Assembly (NCBI GenBank): GCA_963789075.1
Contig: CAWBJQ010000007.1
Location: 124,001-188,000, forward strand
Source of the DNA: DATATJ01 sp963789075
GTDB lineage: Bacteria > Acidobacteriota > Vicinamibacteria > Vicinamibacterales > CAVVIG01
Direction of reading: 5' to 3'
Length of the DNA: 64,000 nt
Of the stretch, positions 37,294-46,382 are shown piece after piece; position 1 is the first letter of the stretch; each line of letters starts with the position of its first letter. A model generated the notes under the pieces. That model worked only from the letters and a program-made list of their open reading frames with translations. It was not told where the DNA came from and searched no databases. Made by a program: the position numbers and the translations under genes.

Positions 37294-38632
37294 TCAATCC
37301 TTGAGCTCGATCCCGAAGCGCTCCGCCATGCGATACAGCGTCCGGCGATCGACGCCGAGGATTTCGGCGGCGCGCGTGCGATTGCCGTTCGCAGCCTCGA
37401 GCACGTGCAAGAGGTACCGCCGCTCGAGGTCGTCCAATGTCGGCAGGTCCGAAAACGGCTGATCGGGCGCTGGGACGCGTGGCCACGACGGTGTCTGGGA
37501 GGTCGAACGCCTCGAGCAGCGATCCGCGACTCGACACGACGAGGCGCTCGATCGTGTTCCTCAACTCTCGAACATTGCCCGGCCACTGGTGACGCATGAG
37601 GCCGTCGAGGGCTTCCGCCGACAGCTCCTTCCGCTGTCCGGCCCGCTTGCAGGCGTCTTCGAGAAAGCTGGCGATTAACAGGGGGATGTCGGCGCGCCGT
37701 TCCCGCAGTGGAGGCACACGAATGAGGATGACGCTCAGTCTGTAGTACAAGTCCTGTCGAAACCGCCCCTCGGCGACGGCTTGCTCGAGTGGTCGATTCG
37801 TTGCCGCGATGACTCGCGCCGACACGCGAATCGATCGCGTACCGCCGACCGGCCGCACCTCGCCTTCCTCGAGAACCCGCAGCAGCCGGACCTGCAGGGC
37901 CGGCGTCGTATCACCGATCTCGTCCAGCAGCACGGTTCCGCCGCCCGCCTGTTCAAACACCCCTTTGTGATCCGACACCGCACCGGTGAAGGCCCCGCGC
38001 GAGTGGCCAAACAGCTCCGACTCGAGCAACGTGTCGGCAATCGCGCCGCAGTTGATGCCGACAAACGGCTCGTGCGCACGTTTGCTGTGCCCATGGATCG
38101 CGCGAGCGACGAGCTCCTTCCCCGAGCCGCTTTCGCCGACGATCAGGACAGGGGCAGCCGAGTCTGCCGCGTGGGCGATTTGCTTGTACACCTCCAGCAT
38201 CGGCGCCGTCCGCCCGATGAGGCTCCCGACCGGGCTGGCCGGCATCTCGGCCGCGGGCTCCTCTTTGTGCGCGCTCTGCTCGAGGGCACGTTCGACAATC
38301 CGCTTGACGTCCGCGATCACGAACGGCTTGCTGATGTAGTCGAACGCTCCGGCACGGACGGCCTCGATCGCGGTTTCGAGCGTTCCGAAGCCACTGATCA
38401 ACACCACGGGTTTCCCTTGATCGGCCTTGAAACGCCTGAGGAGATCGAGTCCCGACTTTGGATCGTTCAGGTTGATGTCCGAGATGAGCAGATCGAATGC
38501 CTCGTCGCGGATCCTGGTCAAGGCGGCATTCGGGTCCAGCACGGACACGAACTGGCGATCGGGCGTGTCGAGCAATTCCTCGAGAAACGTGCAGGTCTCC
38601 GCATCGTCGTCGACGAGAAGGATGCGAGGCAT
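37294..38632 (-). CDS. NtrC-family response regulator
   Basis: About 446 residues with a base shift near 37470 before the DNA-binding domain. Receiver domain at residues 1-120 (ILLVDDDAETCTFLEELLDT, phospho-acceptor Asp in LLISDINLNDP, Lys in YISKPF). The AAA+ domain has Walker A GESGSGKE, the loop GAFTGA, Walker B VLLDEIGDT and FRQDLYYRLSVILI. The C-terminal Fis HTH reads LLHVLEAANGNRTRAAEILG then VDRRTLYRMAERFGIELKD. It is the partner of the histidine kinase, which ends 9 bp upstream, and activates sigma-54 promoters when phosphorylated. Its targets are unknown; the CGGACACG dyad at 32.9 kb is a candidate. Confidence 0.92.
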
Positions 38633-38641
38633 CGTGTGAGT

Positions 38642-40210
38642 CTACGAGGACGCCGCCGCCGAGTCGAGGGCCGGAAGGTCGATCACGAAGACCGCCCCAG
38701 GAGATTGGTTGTGTGCGGAAATCGATCCACCGTGCGTTCGCACGACATCGCGCACAATGGCGAGCCCAAGGCCGGAGCCCTGGCCTGTCGGCTTCGTCGT
38801 GACCCACGGATCGAACAGATGGTCCAGTATGTGGTCCGGCAGTCCCGGACCGCTGTCCGCGACTTCCAGGCGGACATGATCGGCGCGGAAAGACGCCCTG
38901 ATCGACAGAGTGCCGCCACCAGGCATGGCGTCGAGTGCGTTGATGATCAGGTTGAGAAGCGCCATCTCCAGTTGCGTCGCGTCGGCCTTGACGGCCGGGA
39001 GATCCGTGTCGACCGATGTCTCCAGCCGAATATTCGACCGCAACAGCCGCGGGTGCGCAATCTCGCGCACGCGCGCGATGACATCGCCGAGGACAACCGC
39101 CTCGACGCCTGATGACGGATGGGCGCGGTCGAGCATGGTCCGCAGCACGCGGGTCACGCGCTGGATCTGCGCTTCGACGGTTTTCAGACGCGAACGGGTC
39201 CGCTCGTCCGTTTTCGCGTCGTCGAGGATCATTTGCACGTAGCCCGATATCAGGTTCAACGGGGTGCCCGCCTGGTGGGCCACGTTTGCCGCAACCTGCC
39301 CGAGGGCGGCGACCCGCTCCGCTCGCCCGAGCGCTTCTCGCGTGGCGAGCAATTGATTCTGGCTGGCTGTCAATTGCGCGTTCCGGAGCGAGAGGTCCCG
39401 CGTGGCCTCGTCGATTTGTTCGTGGAGAGACTGGTTGAACGTGTCCAGTTGATCGAGCATCTCGTTCAGGCCGGTGGCGATGACGCCAAGCTCGTCGTTG
39501 TTGCGGATCGCCGCCCGAGCGCGGAGATCGCCCGTGGCCGTCCGTTCCATCGTGCGGAGAATGGCGTTGAGCGGTCGTCCCAGCAGCTGGCGGACCGTGA
39601 GGTGCACGAGGATGGTCACGAGCAAGATGGCAGGAACGACGAACCCCAGGGCAAGCGTCAGCGCATGCTCGCGCGCCTGCAGCAGGCTTTCCAGACCGAC
39701 GCTCACGGCCACGGCGTAGCGCCCGTGTTGGGGCAGGGGCAATGCGATCGTCAGTGCCGTGCCGCTACGGTAGCTCGAGGCCGCTCTCGTCTGGATGGCC
39801 CGGCCGGCAAGGTTGACCACCTCTGTCTGCTCCTCTGTCGAGGTGCTGGTGAAGACGCGGGAGTGTCCCGTCTCATCGGCCTCGATGATCGAGATCGCAT
39901 CGATCAACGGCTCCGCGTTCACGAAGTCGTGCAGCCCGTCTTGAATGTCGAGCGGGTCGAGCGGTTCCTTGCGTGAGGCGAGATCGTCGGCAACCGACCG
40001 CGCACCAAGTTGTGCCGCGTTCACGAGATCGCGATCGACGGTTCGCTCGAACGAGCGAACCTGCAGATACGCGACGCTCGTCACCACGCCGGTCACGATC
40101 AGCGCGACAAGCAGCGAGATACGACGGCTGATCGACGGCCCCAACAGCCATTTCGCCACAGTGGGGCGAATATGTCGACTCACCGCCGACCGCCGTCGTG
40201 GACGTGACAT
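38642..40210 (-). CDS. Membrane-bound sensor histidine kinase
   Basis: An intact 522-residue kinase. It has two transmembrane helices (RRISLLVALIVTGVVTSVAY and LTLALGFVVPAILLVTILVH) flanking a periplasmic sensor domain, a HAMP domain (LGRPLNAILRTMERTATGDL), a coiled coil, and a HisKA-like dimerisation helix with the phospho-histidine in GQVAANVAHQAGTPLNLISG. The HATPase domain has the N box ALLNLIINALDAMPGG, G1 VADSGPGLPDHILDHLFDPW and G2 GQGSGLGLAIVRDVVRTHGG. It forms a two-component system with the NtrC-type regulator immediately downstream. The signal is unknown. Confidence 0.93.
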   Translation of the reverse strand: MSRPRRRSAVSRHIRPTVAKWLLGPSISRRISLLVALIVTGVVTSVAYLQVRSFERTVDRDLVNAAQLGARSVADDLASRKEPLDPLDIQDGLHDFVNAEPLIDAISIIEADETGHSRVFTSTSTEEQTEVVNLAGRAIQTRAASSYRSGTALTIALPLPQHGRYAVAVSVGLESLLQAREHALTLALGFVVPAILLVTILVHLTVRQLLGRPLNAILRTMERTATGDLRARAAIRNNDELGVIATGLNEMLDQLDTFNQSLHEQIDEATRDLSLRNAQLTASQNQLLATREALGRAERVAALGQVAANVAHQAGTPLNLISGYVQMILDDAKTDERTRSRLKTVEAQIQRVTRVLRTMLDRAHPSSGVEAVVLGDVIARVREIAHPRLLRSNIRLETSVDTDLPAVKADATQLEMALLNLIINALDAMPGGGTLSIRASFRADHVRLEVADSGPGLPDHILDHLFDPWVTTKPTGQGSGLGLAIVRDVVRTHGGSISAHNQSPGAVFVIDLPALDSAAASS

Positions 40211-40328
40211 TTCTTAACTCGTTGCAAACGCTGACTATTGCTGAATTGTAGCTCCATGGGCCTGCTGGCATCTTGCTTGAAGTTCCGATCTGCGGGCGTT
40301 CCCAATGCGCAGCGAGAGTGCCTGCGTC

Positions 40329-40734
40329 ATGAAGAAACAGCTCGTGGTCGTGCTGCTCGTGGTCTTGATGCTCGCGGGGATCGCCACTCGTGGCCGTTGG
40401 AGCCTTCAACCACGCGTGGGCGGCAACGGGGCAAATCGACAGCCCCTCGTCCACCGTCGCGGTGGCCCAGTCGACTCCAGCTTCGACGACGTTGGTGATG
40501 CGCGGCACGATCAAAACCTACGATCGATCGTCGAAGATTCTTACCCTTTCAACGTCGAACGGAACGATGCAGTTCACGATTACGTCCACCGTTCGCGCTC
40601 GTCAGGGCTGGCACGATATTGACGCATCGGCGCTCGAGAAATACTCGGGGTTTCACGCGGCTGTTCGGTATTCGGAATCTGGCGCGGAGAAGACGGTGGA
40701 ATCGGTGCACGTGTTCGGAAGGAGCCAGACGTAG
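40329..40734 (+). CDS. Small secreted protein
   Basis: About 134 residues with a base shift near 40385. A signal peptide (MKKQLVVVLLVVLMLAGIAT then VAVGAFNHAWAA) is followed by a compact beta domain (TTLVMRGTIKTYDRSSKILT, LSTSNGTMQFTITSTVRARQ, YSESGAEKTVESVHVFGRSQ) resembling the small OB-like DUF5666 fold. Probably periplasmic. Two bases separate it from the OmpR-type regulator, suggesting co-transcription. Confidence 0.65.
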
Positions 40735-40736
40735 CG

Positions 40737-41430
40737 ATGAGTGCCAATGTCTTAATCGTCGACGACGATCCGCAGATGGTGAAAGTGGTGGCCCGCACCT
40801 TGGGCAGTCGAGGGTACGAAGTTCGAACTGCGAGCGACGCCGAGTCCGCAATGGGCGCCATGCGCGCTCGTTGCCCCGGCCTTGTGATCACCGACCTCGA
40901 GATGCCGGCGATGGACGGTATCGAGTTCTGTCGACAGGTGCGGGACATCTCGAACGTTCCCATCATCGTCATGTCCGACACCGGCGACTGCCGCTCGGAA
41001 GTCGCGGCCCTCGATTCAGGGGCCGACGATTACCTGGTCAAGCCATTCGACAACGAGCAGACTGCTCGCTCGCGTGAGGGCCACTCTACGGCGTTGTTCC
41101 GACACGTTCGAACCCACGGCGCTTGGCGTTGGAGCATTCCACATCGACTTTGACGAACACCGCGTCCGCGTACATGGCCAGCCGGTTCGTTTGACGCCAA
41201 AGGAATTTGACTTGTTCGTCTTCATGGCGCGGCATCCGAACCGCGTCCTGCGGCACAAAACGTTGCTTGGAGCCGTTTGGGGAGAGGGGTTCGAGGAGCA
41301 GTCGGAGTACCTGCGTGTCTTCGTCGGCCAGCTCCGCAAGAAACTCGAAGCCGACCCTTCGAATCCCTGCTACCTCACCACCGAACCGTGGGTGGGATAC
41401 CGCTTCAATCCCACCGGCCTGATGCAATGA
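40737..41430 (+). CDS. OmpR/KdpE-type response regulator
   Basis: About 230 residues with a base shift near 41062 in the linker. Receiver: VLIVDDDPQMVKVVARTLGS, phospho-acceptor in LVITDLEMPAMDGIEFCRQV, DDYLVKPFDNEQ. Winged-helix output domain: DEHRVRVHGQPVRLTPKEFD, LRHKTLLGAVWGEGFEEQSE, LRVFVGQLRKKLEADPSNPC, WVGYRFNP, typical of the KdpE branch. No adjacent cognate kinase of the same type is present. Confidence 0.87.
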
Positions 41431-41437
41431 GGCAATG

Positions 41438-41463
41438 GCCGCTCGGACTCCCGTCCGAGCGGC
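41438..41463 (+). terminator. Stem-loop after the OmpR-type gene
   Basis: GCCGCTCGGAC, loop TCCC, GTCCGAGCGGC: a perfect 11-bp GC-rich stem starting 8 bp after the stop. No T-run follows, so it is a candidate rather than a canonical intrinsic terminator. Confidence 0.5.
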
Positions 41464-41688
41464 TACCGGCCGTGCCACTTCCGTCTGGCATCCGGCCGGA
41501 ATTCCTTCAACTCACGCTCGATTTTCTACCGTAGCAAATGCGGACACCGCGGCGGCCTGGCCGGCGGGCGAAGCGGTGCTCGATCACGCGCGATCGCTGC
41601 AAGTTGTTGGCTGGGTTAGAGGAGCCGCGGTCTGGCGGGCGTCGAGAGGTTCAGATGTTAAGAAGCTCGGTAATTGATTGTAGGTGAA

Positions 41689-42111
41689 ATGCCGATAACG
41701 GCAGATATGGAGCCGACTGCGCGACCACGCGTGCTCGTCGTCGACGACGAGGAATCGAACCGGACGTTTGCCGCGCGAGTGCTGCGCGAAGCGGGTTGCG
41801 ATGTCGTGAGCGCGCCGGGCGGTCTCGAAGCGCTCCATTTGGTCGGGCAGCCATCTTCGTTCGATCTGTTCCTTATCGACGTGCTCATGCCCGAGATGCA
41901 AGGTGACGAGCTCGCACGGCGGCTGCGGGAGATCGATGCCAACGCGAAGATTCTCTACTTCACCGGCTACGCCGATCGGCTTTTTCAGCACCGCAACGTG
42001 CTATGGGAACACGAGGCCTTCATCGAAAAGCCGGTCTCGCTGAACGGGCTGCTCGAAGCGGTGTCGCTGATGTTGTTCGGACACATGCGGGGATTTCCAC
42101 CGACCGCGTGA
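41689..42111 (+). CDS. Single-domain response regulator
   Basis: 140 residues consisting only of a receiver domain: VLVVDDEESNRTFAARVLRE, phospho-acceptor in FDLFLIDVLMPEMQGDELAR, the Thr/Lys positions in ILYFTGYADR and AFIEKPVSLNGLLEAVSLML. AGGTGA precedes ATG 41689. It has no output domain, so it acts by protein contact or in a phosphorelay. The 225 bp upstream (41464-41688) show no gene. Confidence 0.88.
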   Translation: MPITADMEPTARPRVLVVDDEESNRTFAARVLREAGCDVVSAPGGLEALHLVGQPSSFDLFLIDVLMPEMQGDELARRLREIDANAKILYFTGYADRLFQHRNVLWEHEAFIEKPVSLNGLLEAVSLMLFGHMRGFPPTA

Positions 42112-42371
42112 ACATCTGAAGTCGGTTAGCAATCGCACTGCCACGGATCCACCCTCCGATCAGAAGCATCCAACTCGATATGCTCGTTTGCTTGATCCTG
42201 ATCGCTTCAGGGATGTCAGCAACCGTCTCTTCAGCCTCGGTGAATTTCAGCGCGACGATCCGGCCTGCGCGTGCCGCCCGGGTCACGCTTGTTTCATCCC
42301 GGCTTCACACGTCCGCCATGGCTCCGCGGTCTCAAGGACATGATGCCCACGCTCCGCCGCAGGAGAACTCC

Positions 42372-43028
42372 ATGCGAATGCTCGTAATCGTCGTCGCCGC
42401 CTGTCTTCTTTCGGTCTCATCCGCTCGTGCACAGACGCAGAACCTTTACATCGGAGGAAGCAGCGGGTTGGCGGCCGGACCGGACGGATCGTCGAGCGAC
42501 ACGTTCGGCGAGATCGGCGTGCGCGTCGCGCCCCGGCTGTTCGTGTACGGCGACATCGGGCAGATCCACAATCTGCAGCCGTCCGCGGTCCAACCGACCG
42601 TGGACAGCACGACAGCACTGCTGGCCGGCAACGGCCTCAACGTGATCGGCGCGGCACACGAGCCCGCCTGGTACTCGGTCGCCGGCGTACGTTTCGAGGC
42701 GCCCGCCGTCATGCACCTGTCGCCGTATGTCTTTGGCGGCGCCGGCTTCGCGCGCATCACGCCGGCCGCGCAGTTCACCTATTCCGCAGGCACATTGCCT
42801 GGCGCCACGCCCGCGCCGGGCGACGATGTGACGCAGCAGCTCACATCGCTGGGCGACTTCACCCAGCCGGCAGCCACGACCGCACCCATGCTCTCGCTAG
42901 GCGGCGGCGTCGCGGTGCCGGTCGTCCGACATCTGAGTCTGGACGTGGGTTATCGATACGCGCGCATCGCAGCTGACACAGCGCTGCATACGCAGGGCGC
43001 CACTGTAGGATTCGGCTACCGGTTCTGA
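42372..43028 (+). CDS. Outer-membrane beta-barrel protein
   Basis: A 218-residue protein from ATG 42372 with AGGAGAA upstream. Signal peptide MRMLVIVVAACLLSVSSARA, then alternating strands (TFGEIGVRVAPRLFVYGDIG, LSPYVFGGAGFARITPAAQF, VVRHLSLDVGYRYARIAADT) and a C-terminal aromatic (GATVGFGYRF), as in small OmpA/OmpW-like eight-stranded barrels. It is followed 2 bp later by the STAS-like gene. Confidence 0.8.
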   Translation: MRMLVIVVAACLLSVSSARAQTQNLYIGGSSGLAAGPDGSSSDTFGEIGVRVAPRLFVYGDIGQIHNLQPSAVQPTVDSTTALLAGNGLNVIGAAHEPAWYSVAGVRFEAPAVMHLSPYVFGGAGFARITPAAQFTYSAGTLPGATPAPGDDVTQQLTSLGDFTQPAATTAPMLSLGGGVAVPVVRHLSLDVGYRYARIAADTALHTQGATVGFGYRF

Positions 43029-43030
43029 CT

Positions 43031-43309
43031 ATGCAAATCCCAACACGACTCGATTCAACGGGCGCGGTGATCCTCCTGCTCGCCGGCACGCTCAATGCCA
43101 CGTGCGTCCCCGACGTCGACCGCGCGCTCGCCTCGGCGAAGCAGCTCCGCCGCCCCGTCGTGCTCGATCTGAGCAAAGTGCGGCTTGTCGATCGGCCGAC
43201 GCTGGAATATCTGATCGACGTCACGTCTGACGATGTGCGGTTCGTGAACTGTCCGCCATACCTGCAGTATTGGATGCGCCGGGCGGTCGAAGACGAACTG
43301 GCTGAGTAA
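43031..43309 (+). CDS. STAS-like protein, paralogue of 21414-21678
   Basis: 92 residues: MQIPTRLDSTGAVILLLAGT, RPVVLDLSKVRLVDRPTLEY, VRFVNCPPYLQYWMRRAVED. It has the strand-helix order of STAS domains, the LDLSKVxLVD core, and the closing NCPPYLxxWM shared with the STAS gene of the sigma-54 operon. The phosphorylatable serine is missing here too (LVDRPTL). Cytoplasmic, presumably a partner-switch or scaffold protein; partner unknown. Confidence 0.7.
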   Translation: MQIPTRLDSTGAVILLLAGTLNATCVPDVDRALASAKQLRRPVVLDLSKVRLVDRPTLEYLIDVTSDDVRFVNCPPYLQYWMRRAVEDELAE

Positions 43310-43328
43310 ACACGGCAGCATCCTCTTT

Positions 43329-43466
43329 CACGAAACCACGAAGAATACGAAGGACACGTGGTTCGACCCCCACACGGCGGGGGCAGGCAAGCTCACCATG
43401 AGCGGTTACCCGCTCGTCCTGAGCCTGTCGAAGGACGTGCACTCCGTGTTCTTCGTGACTTCGTGA
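43329..43466. repeat. Intergenic palindromic element with CACGAAG ends (copy 1)
   Basis: The left end (CACGAAACCACGAAGAATAC) and right end (TTCTTCGTGACTTCGTGA) are inverted versions of the same CACGAAG-rich repeat. Between them lies a second element: the stem GAGCGG-TTAC-CCGCTC followed by CCTGAGCCTGTCGAAGGA, the inverse of the repeat found inside the amidase gene at 49942. It lies between two convergent genes. Confidence 0.7.
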
Positions 43467-43499
43467 TAAGAATGCTGTCTTCGCGATGAAGGTGGCGTA

Positions 43500-44018
43500 C
43501 TACGACCGGCGCGCCGGCAGACGGTCGCTCAACGATTGGAACGCGGCGAGCATCTGCGCATAGGTGAAGTTCGCGTTGCGGCCGCTTGGATTCGGCAGGA
43601 CGAACACCTCCGCGTCTTCGAACCGCTCGGCCTGCGGTCCGACGACGACCGGCAGCGACGCCGGCCGCCCGAACACCGACCGATAAAGCGTGACGCCGAC
43701 GAACGCGACGACTGGTGGGCGCCAGCGGCGGACCTTCCGCCTCAGGATGCGCTCGCCGTCGACGTATTCGTTCGGCGTCAGCGTATCGATGCCCGGAGTG
43801 GGGCGCGCGATGAGATTCGTGATGCCAAGTCCGAACTCCGGCAACCGCTCATCGTCTTCAGTGCGGATCGGCTCGGGAACGAGACCCGATTCGTAGAGCA
43901 GCCTCCAAAAGCGATTCGACGGACCCGCGAAGTGATGACCGATCTGCGCCGACCGGATGCCCGGATTGATGCCGACCAGCAGCACGCGCATCGGCGAGCG
44001 AACGCGATCGCGAAGCAC
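43500..44018 (-). CDS. mug: G/U mismatch-specific uracil-DNA glycosylase (Mug/TDG)
   Basis: About 172 residues from GTG 44018 (VLRDRVRSPMRVLLVGINPG), or 163 from ATG 43991. The family motifs are present: the catalytic segment LLVGINPGIRSAQIGHHFAG, PSNRFWRLLYESGLVP, LGITNLIARPTPGIDTLTPN, and the second active-site motif VLPNPSGRNANFTYAQMLAA. It removes uracil or thymine from G-mismatches in base-excision repair. The GTG overlaps the TAG of the upstream gene, so it probably belongs to a short operon with the secreted protein and the MFS transporter. Confidence 0.9.
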   Translation of the reverse strand: MLRDRVRSPMRVLLVGINPGIRSAQIGHHFAGPSNRFWRLLYESGLVPEPIRTEDDERLPEFGLGITNLIARPTPGIDTLTPNEYVDGERILRRKVRRWRPPVVAFVGVTLYRSVFGRPASLPVVVGPQAERFEDAEVFVLPNPSGRNANFTYAQMLAAFQSLSDRLPARRS

Positions 44019-45058
44019 TACTTGTTTTCTTTGAACCCGACTGGGACTGCGACGTCGGCCGGCGGAACTTCCGTCACGACCTTGAGCACTTCTGACGTCG
44101 TCGTCATGAACGTCGCGCGCGATTTGCTCCCATCGTCGCCGCCCGCCGCCTTCTTCTGAATCTTCTTGGCCATGAAGCCGCCGAGCATGCCGCCGACGCT
44201 GGATGGCGGCTTGCCTTTGCTGTCGTCTTGAGTCGATTTCGCTTCCTGGGCCATCTGATCCGCCGACTTGACGGCATCCATCGTCGTCACGGTCTGAATC
44301 GGCGTGCCGCTCAACTTCGATCCCTCCGCGCTCATCTTGCCGAGCGCCGGCTTCATGTTGGGATACATCGCCATCGCCTGCGCCATCTGCTCCGGCGACA
44401 CGCCGGTGATCATCGTGCCGTACAGCTTCTGGGCGTAGCGCATGTCGAAGTCGGCAATCTCCTTCATCGCCGGAATCTTCGGCCCCAGCCACATGTCCGA
44501 CGTGAGGACCATGCCGCCGGCTTCCTCGAGCGTCTTGCCTTTTTCGCGGACAGTGATCGTCATCACCGTTTCGTGCGTCTCGAAGCCGTTGATCGTCTTC
44601 GTCTGTCCGGTGTTCTTGACATCGAAGTCGATGTCGACCTGCGGCTGTTTCTCCTCCGAAGCCGGCGCGGCCTTCTCCGTCTTCTCCTGCGACTGCTCTT
44701 TCTGTGCCTGTTCCTCGGCCTTCTTCTTCGCCTCTTCCATCTGCCGCCGCAGCTCGGCGAAGGTGGTCACCTTATAGACCTTCTTCTTGATGTCGAGGTC
44801 GTAGATTTTCTCTTCGCCGAGATCGATGATCTGGCCGGTGGTGTCGTTCAGCGTCGCTTTGCGATCGCCTTTCACCGCAACAGTCGACGTGACGCCCTCG
44901 CGTGCGCCTTTGCCGCCGAACAGATTGAACATTCGGCCGAGCATGCCGGCGAACTCGACGCGCGTCTTCTCGTCGGCGCGGACGTCGGCGCGCACGGTGT
45001 GAGCGGCCGCCACGAGCATGGTGAGCGTGAACAGAACGGTCAATCGCGCGCGAATCAT
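44018..45058 (-). CDS. Secreted protein of unknown function (DUF4412-like)
   Basis: 346 residues from ATG 45058. Signal peptide (MIRARLTVLFTLTMLVAAAH), then FAGMLGRMFNLFGGKGAREG, a beta domain (TSTVAVKGDRKATLNDTTGQ, IIDLGEEKIYDLDIKKKVYK), a charged coiled-coil/Lys-Glu linker (RRQMEEAKKKAEEQAQKEQS) and a second domain (INGFETHETVMTITVREKGK, MVLTSDMWLGPKIPAMKEIA). The 'xxGDRKATxND...VYKVTTFAE' layout is that of DUF4412-like periplasmic proteins. The start overlaps the MFS stop (ATGA). Confidence 0.72.
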   Translation of the reverse strand: MIRARLTVLFTLTMLVAAAHTVRADVRADEKTRVEFAGMLGRMFNLFGGKGAREGVTSTVAVKGDRKATLNDTTGQIIDLGEEKIYDLDIKKKVYKVTTFAELRRQMEEAKKKAEEQAQKEQSQEKTEKAAPASEEKQPQVDIDFDVKNTGQTKTINGFETHETVMTITVREKGKTLEEAGGMVLTSDMWLGPKIPAMKEIADFDMRYAQKLYGTMITGVSPEQMAQAMAMYPNMKPALGKMSAEGSKLSGTPIQTVTTMDAVKSADQMAQEAKSTQDDSKGKPPSSVGGMLGGFMAKKIQKKAAGGDDGSKSRATFMTTTSEVLKVVTEVPPADVAVPVGFKENK

Positions 45059-46233
45059 ACAAGACCTCCCTTGGGGACCTTGGATTTTACTCTTCCAAGC
45101 AGGATTGTGAACGACACGACGCACGGCGCCCAGAACAGCGCCATCCGCGAAAACCCCATTCGTTCGAATAGAAAGCCGCCGAGGGCCGGTCCGCTTAAGA
45201 GGCCTGCCCCCCACGCCATGTTGTACAGCCCGTAGCCGACCCCAAAGGAACCCAGGCCGGCATTCGAGGTGGCTTCGGCCATGTAGGCCAGCGACGGCGT
45301 GATGACCAGGGCGACCGTCGCGGCTTCCAACGCGTAAAACGCGATCGCCGACCCATAACTCCACGCGTGGCTCAGGATCGGAAGGACGCATGCGGCGAGC
45401 ACCAGCCCGATCATCGTCAGCCGGCGTCCGCCCCACTTGTTCACCAGCCGGCCGCAAATCGGGTGGGCCAGCGTGGACACGACCGCGCCGATCCCGAAGA
45501 TCAGGCCGATACGCGCGGGACCGATGCCGAGCCTCGACGAGAGAAACAGCGGGAGTACCGGTTCGAGCATCGAGATCGTCGCGGAGGCGGCAACCACGGC
45601 AGCCGCGCAGGCCGTGACCGCGGGATCGCGAAGCACCGCGGCGATCGGCACCACCTCGCGATCGGTGTGTTGCGCGGGCAGTTCGAGCCACAGGAATGCC
45701 GCGGCGCCGATCAACGCGAGCGCGGAGACGACGAGAAACGGCAAACGGATGCCGCCCGCCTCATACAGCCAGCCGCCAAGCGTCGGACCGAACATGAAGG
45801 CGAAGTTGGTGCCGGCCATCACCATGCCCATCACGCGGCCGCGTTCTTCAGATCGGTACAGATCGGCGATCAGCGCAAAGCCGACGACCCAGGTCACCGC
45901 ATCGGCAGCCCCCTGCACGAGACGCGCGGCAAAGAGCCATGGCAGGCTGGTGGCGAACGCGAAGAGCAGCGTCGCGGCAGCGAGCGCGAGCAGCCCGCCG
46001 ACCATTGGCGCGCGGCGGCCGACGCGGTCGGAGACGGCGCCCATCGGCATCGACACCGTCAACAGCGTCACGCCGAAGGAGGCGAACAACAGGCCGATCA
46101 TCGTCGGCGACGCGCCAAGACGCCGGCTCAAGTCCGGCAGCACCGGCACCGCGATCGAGTACGCGACGATGTCAGTAAAGGTGGCGAACGTGACAAGCGC
46201 GACGGCAGCGCCGCGCGATCGTCTCAGCGTCAT
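45055..46233 (-). CDS. MFS transporter (DHA1-type)
   Basis: An intact 392-residue protein with 12 predicted helices. The MFS motif A between helices 2 and 3 reads GAVSDRVGRRAPMVGGLLAL, helix 4 has RLVQGAADAVTWVVGFALIA, and motif C-like GPTLGGWLYE marks an antiporter of the drug-efflux branch. The second half repeats the pattern (HPICGRLVNKWGGRRLTMIG). Inner-membrane proton-coupled exporter; substrate unknown. First gene of the MFS-secreted protein-Mug unit. Confidence 0.87.
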   Translation of the reverse strand: MTLRRSRGAAVALVTFATFTDIVAYSIAVPVLPDLSRRLGASPTMIGLLFASFGVTLLTVSMPMGAVSDRVGRRAPMVGGLLALAAATLLFAFATSLPWLFAARLVQGAADAVTWVVGFALIADLYRSEERGRVMGMVMAGTNFAFMFGPTLGGWLYEAGGIRLPFLVVSALALIGAAAFLWLELPAQHTDREVVPIAAVLRDPAVTACAAAVVAASATISMLEPVLPLFLSSRLGIGPARIGLIFGIGAVVSTLAHPICGRLVNKWGGRRLTMIGLVLAACVLPILSHAWSYGSAIAFYALEAATVALVITPSLAYMAEATSNAGLGSFGVGYGLYNMAWGAGLLSGPALGGFLFERMGFSRMALFWAPCVVSFTILLGRVKSKVPKGGLV

Positions 46234-46252
46234 AGTTGATTCGGCGACAGTA

Positions 46253-46370
46253 CATCACGAAGGCACGAAGAACACGAAGGTCACGAAACGACTTCTGTAC
46301 AAGAAAGGACTTCGTGATTATCCGTACAAAACCTCTCCGTGATCTTCGTATTCTCCGTGACTTCGTGATG
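46253..46370. repeat. Intergenic palindromic element with CACGAAG ends (copy 2)
   Basis: It begins CATCACGAAGGCACGAAGAA and ends in the inverted version TTCTCCGTGACTTCGTGATG, with about 60 bp between the arms. The outermost 10 bases (CATCACGAAG / CTTCGTGATG) are exact inverted repeats. It occupies most of the gap between the MFS start and the glgB stop. Same family as 43329-43466. Confidence 0.7.
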
Positions 46371-46382
46371 AAGATGTCGGAA

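Noticed and set aside
41674..42111. Two-gene fusion of the single receiver with upstream sequence
   Set aside because: The receiver has its own ATG at 41689 with AGGTGA; upstream codons add nothing recognisable.
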